Below, piece after piece: positions 22,488 through 34,038 of a stretch of 64,000 bases of DNA. Position numbers and translations under genes: made by a program. The first letter of the stretch is position 1; every line of letters starts with the position of its first letter. This DNA comes from Sphagnum compactum (taxonomy: Eukaryota > Bryophyta > Sphagnopsida > Sphagnales): the NCBI GenBank assembly GCA_965153455.1, contig OZ234495.1:16922875-16986874 (forward strand). The letters are read 5' to 3'. The notes beneath the pieces are model-generated. The model saw nothing but the letters and a program-made list of their open reading frames with translations. It ran no database searches and was not told the origin of the DNA.

Positions 22488-25400
22488 AGTTGCATTCCTT
22501 TCTCAAGGGCAAGTTTTGCTTCAGAGATTAAACTGCAATGGGGATTGTGGTCAAAACCGGAAAGGGGTTCCTTGAAGCCTGGGGGATGAATTCCTTGATT
22601 TGTTTTCGCACTGTAAGAGTTTACTTTCTTTTGCAGTTTTGCAGCCCCACCGCATACACACAGAATTGGCAGTATGTGCCTGGGTTGGCTAAGAAACATA
22701 ACCCCAGTTTGTGATTGCAAAAGACTTTCAGACACACAGACAGATTTAGAAAGGGGAACAATAGTTTAATGTTGTTTCTTGTGATATTTCAGGAGACTTG
22801 TGGCATTTTGCTAGGAACAATTCTTTGGGACCATGAATAACCAAACCGTTTCCAGAGCCAAAGGCGAGAGATACGGGACCTTGAGTTTGAGACTATTTCC
22901 TTGTTCATCTGTTTTGAACTTTTGCTCCATACTGTAAATATTTGTCTCATTTACTGAGAGCACCTCGTGAGGAATCCAGAAGGCAGTGATCACATGATTT
23001 AAAAGATCATTTGTTTGCAGAACTTGTGGTGATTTTCTTGCTGTTGGTGACAAACAAATTTTCCATGTTCTTCACTTAAGTTTTCAAGCTTTGGAATTCT
23101 TTGTTTGTTTTTCATGATTGCTCATATCTTACTGCAGTTTTCAAGCTTTAAATTCATTTTGGTGTTTTTGGTGCTCACTAACCATCTTGCTTGTTGCTAT
23201 GATGGTAGTAATGTGCAGATGATGTTCAATACATTTCAGGATGTCAAACGTTTCTGAGAACTTGCACAATCTTTCTGAGGAGACATGCCAAGAATTGCGC
23301 AGTCTGAGTGATGTGCAATTTGCTGAGAATGTTGCAATCTAGGAAATGCACTGACGATGTGTGTGATCTTTCTGTCTGATGTTGTTTAGCATTTTGTCTC
23401 CACAAAACTTGAGCACTAAGATCTTACATCTTGCATTTCCGTGTTTAATGATTGTGAGAGATGATCTAATCTACTGCAGCGTTTTAAGGAGAACTTCCAT
23501 CTTGGTTTTGCAATGTGCACGCGGTCTCTATTGCTGCAAAACAGATGAGTACACCGTATCTTCCCAATTTATTTTCCAGTTTGTAATGCAATGACCATTG
23601 AAATAATTTCAAGTACCCCGCTCAAAACACAGTCCATGGCCTCAATCCTTATTGCCCGTTTCATTTCAAGTTTCTCAGACAAAAGCTTACAGTCTGTTGG
23701 TCAGAGAGGTTTTGATGTGCAAATTGCTTGTGAACCCTTGGAGTTGATTTGCATTGTGTGTAAAACAAGAGGTGCTCTTCTTGTTGCTTTCGGTCCTTAA
23801 AAGTTATCTATTCTATCCTTTTGCATCTACTGTGTCCATTGCAGAAGCTCATGTCAATCTTCGTGCACAAACAAAAAAAATCACTCATGTGTTTTGCAGC
23901 TTCACTTTGTTGCCCTGTAGATATCCATTTGATCACCATTGAGACCCTTCAAATCCATGACCTACTACTACTAGAGAGACATATTGGGTAACCCTCAAAT
24001 GAGCAGATTTCTCTACACAGGAACAGAAATCTGCTTCATTTCTAATCAGCAATTTGGCTGCAACCCATCTCAAAATGGTTACATTTTTGGTGGTTTCTGC
24101 AAAGCTTCTATGTTCAATGAAGAACATTGTGCTCAAAAAATCCTCTCCAAGAAACCAAAATCCTTCAAGATATTATAGCTCTATAACAACTAATCTCAAG
24201 TCTCAACACAAGAGAAAATATATATTATATGTCAAATATCCTCATATAATAAAAATAGACCTATTATTTATTATTATTACCTAGTAGGAGCCTATAAAAA
24301 TCCCTTGAGCTACTATTATACTCTATAATGAATCTAAACACAATATATGCTGGCCAACAAAAATCAATTTCCGACACAAAAAACTTTGGAAGAAATCAAA
24401 ACAAGTAGAAAAGAGGTTGTTGTTGGGTTCCAGGTTGTGTGTATGGGTAAAATACTTTAAATTCAAAAGTCGACAAAATGATTGCAAATTTTTTTTAATT
24501 GATTTGTGAACTAGTCAAAATAATTTTGGCATATTTAATTGGGAGCTTTGGGAACAAAAGGAAAAGAAAAAAAAAGTTATTTGGAAATTTGCATAAGAAT
24601 GATTGCCAAAAAGGCAAATGCACAAAAAAATGTTTTTTTTTAATTTTTGGACAATCACCATAAGCATTTTCACAACTTGCCACTTAGGTATATTGATGTA
24701 GATTATCGATGGAACTGGAGTCCCCATCCATCCGTAGTTATATACACATTATTACCATTTAGGTGTTTTTTTTCTTTTTTCTTTTTTTTTTCAAATTTAT
24801 GGTATGGAAAATTTGGCAAAAAATTTCAGAAAATTAGCGAAAATTAGTCAAATTTGACAACACCCAAAAAAAAAAAAAAAGAGAGAGAGAGAATTTCCAA
24901 AAATTTCTCAATTTTTTTTGTTGCAAAAAAAGCCTCTGATTACTAGTCTTTTTCTCTTTTTTTGGGTAATGTAGAAACCTCAAGGCCTTCCTCCTCTCCA
25001 TGTTATTACGCATATCTCAAGGGAAAGAAAGGAGAGAAAAAAAAGACAAAGGAGAAGACAAAAAAGCCTTTATGGGTTTGTTGTAACTTCTCAATATTAT
25101 AAATAGTTGGGCTTTCCAAACACACCAAACAACAGAAACAGAATCTGAAGCATCCCAGTTCTGTGGATTTCATAAGTATAAAACAAACAAACTATCTTCC
25201 TTCGTACATAGATAATCAAGGTTGTTTGTTTTCAAAATCTTCTTCAACAATATAATTAAGGGTTGTTATTTTCATAACATGAGAAGAGTTACAAGTTTGC
25301 TTTAGACCTCATCCCAATTGAAAATCTGAGTTGTGAGTTATGAGCTTCCAACGTCCCGGGAGTCCAAATCGAAACAGTTGCATACCTAATAATAATATCT

Positions 25401-26964
25401 AAAGTTGAGTTTTTTAAACCAAAGCTTCTTATAGAATAATAATAATTAAAGTTGCTTATTTTTCCCAGAGTGTTCTTTTGCCTAATTAATTTCCAAAAGA
25501 TCACCCCCATCATCAACAGAAAGTTAACCATGGTTAACCCTTTCCATTAAATAAATGTAATGTGCTGCCTTCAATATCCAAGTTAAACTAACCCTAGTTA
25601 GATTATGAAACTAGTATTAATCAACTGCCCGGGCTTAAATTAGATTATGGAACTAGTTAATCAAAACTGCCCTTAAATAATGGAACTAATAATTCATCAA
25701 CTGCCCTTAGATCATGCAACCAATAATTAATTCATCAACTGCCCCTTTGGATCATCATGGAAACTAGTGAACTGCCACAACACCCACCAAAAGGTAAAGG
25801 GCCTAATGAATGAATGAATGAATGAAGGAATGATATATGAAAAAAGTTTCATTATAAAATTATCAAGTTGAAAAAAGAGAAACCATAATACACTACATGA
25901 TACTAATTTATATTATTTTTCATCATTTTTAAAAATTTTAATTTAATTTTTTTAATTAAAAAATTAGAAAACCCATTACCCTCTAGTAGCTCTAATCTGT
26001 TGTCAGTGGAATTTGGTGCTTGAAAAAATTAGGTAGGGGGGAAATTTTTTTAATTTAATTTAATTTAATTTAATTAAGGTGGCAGGAAGTGTTGTTTTTT
26101 TTTTTTTTTTTTTTTTCTCTCTTACCCATAAAATGGAATCCAAAGAAAAGTGCAAAGTGGCAGTCAGTCCACAAAAAGCGCTGCGTTCTTTTCGTCACTT
26201 TTTCACTGTGCACGAGAGCGTCTGCCATCGCCCAGTTTTCTGTGTTTCCTTTGCTCTCCCCTCTCTGTGTCTGTCTGTCTGTCTCTCTCTGGATTCTTCG
26301 GTTGCAATGCAGGGGATGAGGAAGTAGGAGGAGCAGGGAGATGAGTCAAACCCTCCAGAGGAAGAGTTTTATGAGTTTCTTTTTCCCATCGCTAGTGTCT
26401 TCCGCCCATTATGGTTTTGGAGTGCTGATTTCACTACTGTTTTGAAGTGTAAAGAAGCATTGTACTAGAGATATAGCTCATACAGGACAAGGAGCAAGAA
26501 GAGGAGGCAGTAGAGGAAGAGGAAGAAGAAGAAGAAGAAGAAGAAGAGAAGAAGGCCTGAGGTTGATGCTTTTGTGCACCAACTGAGTTTCCAAATGTTG
26601 CCAACGAAGCAATATTTGTGAGGTTTGTGTGTGTGTGCGTGTGTGTGTGCATGCATGTGTGCAGAGTACATATTTGCAGGTGGAGAAGAAGAGCTCATTG
26701 GAATCTTGGTCGAAGAATAGCAAGAAGTGGATTTGGATCAACAGCAATGGCTCATGCTGGAATCTGTAGAAGAGCCTAGTAACCAGCTATCTTCCAGAAA
26801 CAAACCACCATGCTCAAGGTACAGTGAAGTAGACAATCTTCTTTTGATTCCACTTCCCCCTATCTTACAGCATTGACACAAAGCTGTGAAGAAAGAGGAA
26901 ACAATTGAAGGGAAGCTCTATGAGCCATTCCCTCTTCTTCTTCTTCTTCATCATTATCATAATC

Positions 26965-26996
<32 letters not shown>

Positions 26997-27076
26997 GATC
27001 ATCATCATCTTCTTCTTCTTGTTTTTCTTTGTTCAGAACTGTGGGATTGGGTGATGAGAGATGATGTTGCTGTTGA
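22488..27076. other. spacer between CFL1-like paralog 2 and the P450
   Basis: 22.5-24.2 kb has ordinary composition without a convincing frame and may include untranslated transcript. 24.2-26.1 kb is AT-rich and includes the degenerate tandem repeats at 25598-25776. From about 26.1 kb the composition becomes gene-like, with simple repeats: a T-tract at 26086-26116, AAG near 26522-26548 and GTT near 26963-26996. This is probably the P450 5' region. Confidence 0.45.
25598..25776. repeat. degenerate 35-42 bp tandem repeats
   Basis: About five imperfect units contain ATTATGGAACTAGT and end in CAACTGCCC. They are AT-rich and non-coding. Confidence 0.6.
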
Positions 27077-30000
27077 ATGGGAAGTATTTGTCTGTTGATG
27101 GGAAGAAAACAGGAGGTGGAGAACAGGGGAGGAGATTCCAGTAATTCAGAGTTGTTCACATGGCGGTATGAGTCCAACACACTAGCATGGTCCATCCTCA
27201 TAGTTGTGACATCAATGTTACTGAAGAAAGTGGGACAGCTGCTTCGCTTGTGGCTCATGGGTTCCCGCCTCCCAGGCCCTCCCTTGCAGACCTTGGTGGC
27301 CAGGTCTGTCAATTGTGCAAAAGCTGATGGACCTCTCAAGCTTTTGGGTATTTATAATCCACTGTTTCTCTCTAACTGCTTCCACATTAGTTGTTCTTTC
27401 AATCAAACTTCTTCTCTCTCTCTCTCATCCTGGAAATGAGGAGTTTTTCTCTTCTTCTGAAGACTCCTGGATTTGCTGTGATGGCAATTGAAAATTTCAA
27501 GACATTCCACAAACTCTTTAGCCACAATGTAGCAAAAATTGTAGTGTTTTTGTTACTCTCCTTTTCAGCCAACTGCTTTTGCTGCTGTCGGTAACCCTAC
27601 ATGAAGAGCAGTGCACCAGGTTGGGGCCCTCATGTAGTGTTGTTGCGTGGACGATCCAGAGCTGTTCTCTACTCTTCATAAGGAGCATGGACCAGTGCTG
27701 AAATTATGGATGGGACCCACCCAGCTGCTGGTCTCAATATTCGATGCAAGAATTGTAAATGAGGTCTTGGAGAAAGCGAAAGACCGTGTCCCAACTTCCC
27801 AAATGGCATTGCAACTTGCCTTTGGGAAAGGGAGTCTGTTTGTTGCCCCATTTTCCAAGGTTACTTTCTATTAGTTTCATACAGTTTTGCAGTATTTTCA
27901 TTCTTTTGAAGACATGCACTTTAAAGGTTCAGAACAATATCCCATAGTTCTTTTTCTCACTGGATACATTTGCTGGAATCTTTGTGAGCCATTCTCAGAC
28001 ATTGAAGGCTACAAGATGTTCTGTCTGTGATATCTTGCATTACTGGGTTCCTTGCAGGTAGAGCGGCAATGTGCCATGTATGATAGAGAAATAAATGGAA
28101 ATCTATTAGCAGAGGTGCATGCAATCTCTCACAAGGTGATTCAGAAACTGGACTTGTGGGCGAAACGCGGCCAGGATGGAAACTGGGAAACTGATTCCAA
28201 CTCATGTTCTCAGAACATGGCATTTGCAGTTTTGGGCATATCTATTTTTGGGGAGGGTTATGTTGATTGGGCAGTAGCAAGAAAGTTTGAAAAACTTCTT
28301 GTGTCAATTGTGGATGAAATTCCCGGGTGGACACGCTACACCATGCCCCCAGTTTGGAGGCTGTCATTTATTCGTTTCTGGAGGAAATGCGATAAACTGA
28401 AGCATTTAACTGAAAGTTTAGTAACAGAGGCACAGGAAAGTAAGTTGCATCAAACTGACAACCCAAACACCACAGACAGTACAACCTCTAAAAGTAAAAG
28501 AAGTAAAGGTTCTCTCGATGGCAAATACAAGAATAAAGAGATTTGTGGGATTACAGATGCTGTGACATCAAATCTGGTGAACAAAAAGATTCTGGGAGAG
28601 GGACGAGTTGGAGCAATGATGTATCATGGTGGATTCACAACTGCTGGAATTCTAAGTGGTGTGCTTACTCAGCTTGCTCATCATCCAGAGATCCAAGCAA
28701 AGGTATGTTGTCGAGATATTAGAGCATTGGGGCATCGCACCCTGGTTCCCTGCAAATCAGTCAATGAAACTATTTTCAAAATCTGATATGCTGCCAGGCC
28801 CAAATGCCAGCTTTCCTATCAGCTCTGCACTTTAAGGTGCTGAACCAAATGTGGAAAGTTTCCAAAGGATAAGAAGTCTTTGCATTTCTATTTCACTCTT
28901 GACTGCTGTATACCATAGGATCAGTGAACTTTGTGAATGACAGGTCAAGGGATAGAAGCTGTGTGTCAGTCAGTTCAATCACTGTTCAAGTGCTTGAGGC
29001 TTGAAAATTTTATACCCACATACTAGGGACTAAGTATGAAGAGTGTGAGCATGAATGGAAAATGCAATTTAAGACTGACTCTTCAACAAGTTCTCAGCCT
29101 TTTGTTTGGCAACACAATATCTTGTTCTGTTGATCTAACCTGTATCCTTTAGCAATACTTCTGCTTGCTGCCTGATTCTCCGGTTTACTCTAGAATATCT
29201 TTTGGCTCAGCAATATCAAACCAGTTCTTTCCCACAAGTGTTGCAGGTGTATGCTGAAGTTGAGGAAGTGTGTGGCTCAAATATGGCACCAAGCCAAAGT
29301 GATGTGAAGCAGATGCATTATCTGATGGCATGTGTGCATGAGTCTGCTCGCCTATTGCCATCTGCCCCATTCTTGCAACGCTGTTCCCTTCAGTCTGGTG
29401 ACTATATACACAATCCCTTGAATGTTACATACTAACACTGTCCAGAGCAAGGATGACATTTGAACTCTCATCACATGATGAACTTCAGGCAGGATAGGGG
29501 CTGGGCTAGCCAATGTCATGACTGACATGAGACTTTCTGTTGCTTTTTGGAAATACAACAGAAACTCAGGACAAAGATTTGGTGTAATGATTTGCCCAGA
29601 TCATGGGTGGATCATTATGCACTTATCTATGGCCACTGTTGGGAGCTGATGAAGTCAGTAGGTAGTTACCAGCAGCTTGTCAGTGTGGTGATGGTGTGCC
29701 ACATTGTGAGTGACTCTCATAAGGTTATGACTGCACTCATTGTTAGTTTGTTGTGGAAATTTCTCTGCAATTCCATAAGTGTATAGGGGCAGGGCATGTC
29801 TATGCATGGACAGATTGTAGAGATAATTACAGCCATTTGGTTTTCTTTGCACAGAGAATCAAGCAGGTCAAAAGTTTGGATCAGTCTTTCTCTGACTGGT
29901 GCTGGAAGTAGCAGCCTTTGAAATACCTGGCAGATTCAAATGTGGGCAGCATATGGCTGAATCTTTTTTTATACCTGAAGTGCAGTGGTTTTGATGGCAT

Positions 30001-30714
30001 CTGTTGCCTTTAACCTTATGTAGCCAGATTCTGTGCAGATTTGAAGCTGGGACCAGGACTGATCATGCCAGCAGGAGCCATCTTGGCAGCACCAGTTCAC
30101 TTACTACAGTTAGATCCTGTCTACTGGGGAAATGATTCCGCTAATTTCAACCCAGACCGGTTTCTCAAACCTAAATCAAAGTGTCTTCTGAATGCTGAAG
30201 AGAACCCATGTATTCAGAATGAATGTGACCAAACTCAGAAAGATGCAACCATGTCAGAGAGGCGCATATTTCAGGCTCCTGCATCAGACTCAGGGTTCCT
30301 TACTTTCGGAGCTGGTGCCCGCTCATGTATTGGTTCTAACTTTGCACTGACAGAAATTGCTTCATTGATTATGGCTCTCATCCAATGCTATGAGGTATGG
30401 CAGTTTGCACATCCCTGGGATCTTTCTTTGCAGAACTGCCAAGCAAACATAATAGATAGCTATACTGATTGACTTACCTTTGATCAGGCAGATTGGAAGT
30501 AATCAACAAAAATATGGTATCTCCAATGTAGCACATTCACACTGATGTTGACAAGCGACTTAACTTTTGACCAGTTGCTAGTTTGTTGAACAATGTGCAG
30601 CTGAAGCTGGTTCAACAAAGTCCCAAAGATTTGACACTCAAACTGGAACATGGTGTACTGCAGTACTCACCAAGTGCAAGGCTGATATTGATACCTCGCA
30701 TTGCCCATAACTAA
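27077..30714 (+). CDS. cytochrome P450 monooxygenase
   Basis: Six exons, 27077-27347, 27660-27859, 28058-28702, 29247-29397, 30039-30394 and 30601-30714, give 578 aa. The N-terminus has a membrane anchor (LAWSILIVVTSMLL) and a proline hinge (LPGPPLQ), so it should sit on the ER facing the cytosol. The I-helix reads HGGFTTAG (about 347-354), the K-helix ESAR is at 404-407, the PERF-like block is FNPDRF, and the heme loop FGAGARSCIG has Cys519 as the thiolate ligand. The five-intron structure suggests a non-A-type plant P450; I cannot assign a CYP family or substrate. The I-helix lacks the usual acidic residue before the Thr pair. The exon 1 donor (27348) and exon 2 acceptor (27659) are the weakest part of the model, chosen for phase. 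ATG 27077 or 27098 is possible. Confidence 0.85.
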
Positions 30715-31568
30715 AACTTTGAAGCAGGACCTCAAAGAAAATCTGACCTGCAAGATATATGTCAGAATGTCAACAAATTTGAGGTGAAAGTTGAAGATTT
30801 GTTCTGGTCACCTCACGGACAATTCAGAACTTTGCCTTTTGCTGTGCAAAGCTACAACCCACAAACTCTTCATTCGCCCTTCTTTATTTCAGAAATTCCA
30901 CTGTATGAAACGTCCTTTGAGCAGAATATGAACCCGTCAAAGTGTGTTTGCAGTGTTGTCTACGACAATGGGTTGAGGTGGGTGGCTTTCGGAGGAGTAT
31001 CACAAAATTTAAGAGCCGAAATCAAGTTCTTGGTGTTTATATCCCCTCGACAGTATTTTCTTGGAGGAAGGAATCAAATGGCAGTTACATCCACCGTCAG
31101 TGAAGTTACCTTTTTGAAGCATCTGAACTGCAATGCAAAATGGCATTTTTTCCTTCATCATGATTGTTGGTCCAGATGAAGCTGTGAACAAATACTGTGT
31201 TTCTTCTGTAGGTATTTGTTGTTTTCACAAGATTGTGGTTAGCAGCTTTCATAGCTTTTTTTTTCTGGTCATTGTAGCATTCCAATCCTGAAATTATCTT
31301 TTTCCTCCTCATGGGGAGATCCTTTGCTACAGATAAACCAGAGTTTTCCACCACAAAATTCTCACATGGGGTTTTCGAGTTTCACTATCTAACTGATCTT
31401 TTCATTTCCTTACACACAAGTGTAGTAGGGTAATGTATACCTAGTGTACATTTACTGATTTCCAATATGTAACAACTGTGTCTTCAGTGTCCAGAGTTTC
31501 CTGCAAGCACAGTGCAGTATGAAGTTAGTGTGTGAGTTGAGGATATACTTACTACTAATGAGATCTGA
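30715..31568. other. 3' flank of the P450
   Basis: Ordinary composition, probably 3' UTR plus spacer. An open frame at 30784-31179 starts at a non-ATG codon, has no recognisable domain, and is not called. Confidence 0.5.
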
Positions 31569-32013
31569 GAGCATCCCCACCAGTGCTTAGTATGTGACCC
31601 TGCAAAAATATTTCTCACATCCAAGTTTTTTTCTTTACTTTTTCTGCAACCCCACCCATACAACTGAAACTGGGACTACCACAAATATGTGGGAACTACT
31701 AATAGCAAGCAACCTGGACCGATCGATCGTGATGTTTGGCCAATCGAAAATAGGGAACAGCAGTCAGATCATATTTATTACACTCTTCTCGAGCAGGTGC
31801 ACAAAAATAGGGAACAACAGTCAGATCATATTTATTACACTCTTCTCTAGCAGGTGCACAGCTTTGCTGCGCGCTTGTACCAGCCTCAGCAAACTGAGCA
31901 CATACGGAGGAACAAAAAAACCGTTTTTGTGAGCTAAACCGGCATATTTTGACTTTTTTCTGCATCTGATTTTATTGTGCAGGGTCACATACTGAGCACT
32001 GGTGGGGATGCGC
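31569..32013. mobile_element. MITE with near-perfect inverted ends, Harbinger-like
   Basis: The left end GAGCATCCCCACCAGTGCTT and the right end read in reverse, GCGCATCCCCACCAGTGCTC, form inverted repeats of about 36 bp with few mismatches. They continue through AGTATGTGACCCTGCA. The flanks TGA and TTA could be a decayed 3-bp target duplication, as PIF/Harbinger elements make. The element is 445 bp, codes for nothing, and carries an internal 57-bp tandem duplication. Confidence 0.85.
31747..31860. repeat. 57-bp tandem duplication inside the MITE
   Basis: Two copies beginning AAAATAGGGAACAGCAGTC and AAAATAGGGAACAACAGTC are almost identical and directly adjacent. Each ends near AGCAGGTGCAC. 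Confidence 0.95.
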
Positions 32014-33337
32014 TTAATTAGTGAACAAGCAGCTATTTGCAAATGTGTGTGAGAAAGTTGTCAGTTTGAAGAAACAAAGGAAACATTTTTTCCTGAAAAA
32101 AACGTAAAGTTGGGTTCCTATGTTTTGTGCATGATATGTAAAGCTTATGAATGAATGACCATTGTGCAAAATTCAATGTTGTGAAAATGAAAACAAAACC
32201 AAATGGCATGCACATCAAAATAGAATAACAATACTAAATGGTTCAACAAAACAAAAACTTGAAATGAAAATAATTTCATATCACGTTTCGAGCATTTGGA
32301 TAGAAATTTGTGTGATAAACACAAAAAATTTAGGGGAAAAAAAAATCCCATAATAATCATATTTGGAAACTACAAAACGTATGCGACAATTTTTGTTCCC
32401 TTCTCACAATTTTAAAATCATAAAGGATTTTATAGTCATCAAGTCAAAATTTTAAGTGGAATTCTGGCCATATAATCAGGGTTTTGTTTTGTGGCGAATT
32501 TTCGCCACCTGGCGACAAAAAAAAAAGGGGAGGGGGGGGGGGGAAAGGGGGCTGGCGATTCAACAAAGGGGATTTGGAGATTTTTTTTTAAAAAATTCGC
32601 CATATTTCGAGGAAAAAAAAAGGTTAGAAGTCGCCAGATTTAGACAGTGTGTTCCATTAGGTCGCCAGAACTAGACAGGATTTCAAAAAAGATCTACCAG
32701 TCCACCAGGACAGACAGTCGCCATTTATTGCTAATTAATGCTGAGGATCCTCGCCAGTACACTTACTTGAGGAATTTGAAAAAAAACCCCAGCATAATTT
32801 TTTTATTTTTTTTTTATTTCTTTATTTTATTTTATTTTTACCAGTTTAAAAAAAGGCCGGTTTAGGTTGCTTTTAGGTTGGGTGAACCGTCACAAGTGGG
32901 GGGGTGACATTCCCCAAAAGTGGAGACTAGGTTTTGCTGGGCCCGGCGGAGCCCTTATATGGGGAAATGGGCCCCTTTCCCCCTTTGGGGGGCCTGTTAA
33001 AGTGCCCTACAATAAATAATTTTATTATGTGTGTAGGGGTAAAGCCCTCGGCCGCAGGCTTTACTTGGAATAAGTAAGGGCCTGTTTCGTTTACCTTGCC
33101 TGGACTCTCCTCATTCCAATAAGGCCCATGCTCAAGGGCTTTTACAAGCATGGTAATTAAAAAAAATTCACAAAATAAAATTGTGAGTCTGACCAGTGAT
33201 TTTTTTGGACTAATTTATTTTTTTGAGTATTTTTTGTAAACTGAAAATTATGGAATGTTCTTGGGAAAATGTGTTTTTTTTGTAGTGCAAATTCGACTAA
33301 TATTGGGTTTTTTTTTTCTGAAAAATTTGTGAAATTC
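32014..33337. other. spacer with a TCGCCA-rich patch and foldback sequence
   Basis: 32480-32760 contains at least eight TCGCCA or TGGCGA words, some in the repeated context GTCGCCAGA...TAGACAG. 32935-33150 contains short palindromes such as CCCTACA...TGTAGGG and TAAAGCC...GGCTTTA. Both look like decayed repeats. No gene was seen. Confidence 0.4.
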
Positions 33338-33347
33338 TCTATATAAA
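33338..33347 (+). promoter_or_regulatory. candidate TATA box for the Di19 gene
   Basis: CTATATAAAG on the plus strand lies about 700 bp before the ATG at 34039. If used, transcription would start near 33370 and give a long 5' leader rich in simple repeats. No closer strong TATA motif was seen. The assignment is inference. Confidence 0.4.
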
Positions 33348-34038
33348 GAAAAAAAAAACTGGAATTAATTAATTTCTCGTGTCCAGCAAGCCAACTACTC
33401 ACTGCAGATTAACTTTTCACCCCCCCCCCCCCTTTCTTTCCCCGGGGGGTGAAAACACAAAGCCAGAAACACGCTGCGAAAGGAGACAAATTCACCCACT
33501 AGTGGAAAGTTACCGCGTTCCAAAAGTGAAAACGCAGGTTCGTCGGCGTCTTCTTTTTCTTTTTCTTCTCTTCTTTTCTGGACTCCGCCATCGTCGTCTT
33601 TGTTTTCTTCTCAGCTTAGAAATCGCCCGCTGCTGCTGCTGCTGCTGCTACAGCTCCTCCTCCTCCTCCGCCATTCTCAGAACGGAAAATTTTCTCGACA
33701 GCGGGGGGAGATTTGTTTGTTCAAGGAATTACAGAGTTGCCGAATAGATTGTCGACAAATCAAGTCGCGGGAAGGCAAGAAATGGAGGAATAAAGCCACC
33801 CGGAAACAAATCGAAATAGGTTGGAAGAGTGGGGAGAGGGAGAGGGAGAGTTTGGACTGCGCAGGGGATCAAGAAGAAGTTGCGGCGAGAAAAAAAGATT
33901 GCTGAGGGAATAAGAAGGGTACGTGGAACAGGGGCTTTGTAAAGCTGTTGACGAACAAGTCGCTCGCAGGTGCGGCAGTTCTAAGGGTAAAGGAGTAGAC
34001 CAGGCGAGGGGAAGGAAGGAAGGAAGTCAGGGGACGTC

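Noticed and set aside
26886-27339. overlapping frames on both strands before the P450 hinge (polyV or polyQ)
   Set aside because: They arise from the GTT and CTT repeats; only the frame entering the membrane anchor continues into a P450.
30784-31179. 131-codon plus-strand frame after the P450 stop
   Set aside because: Starts at a non-ATG codon, no recognisable domain, position suits the 3' UTR.
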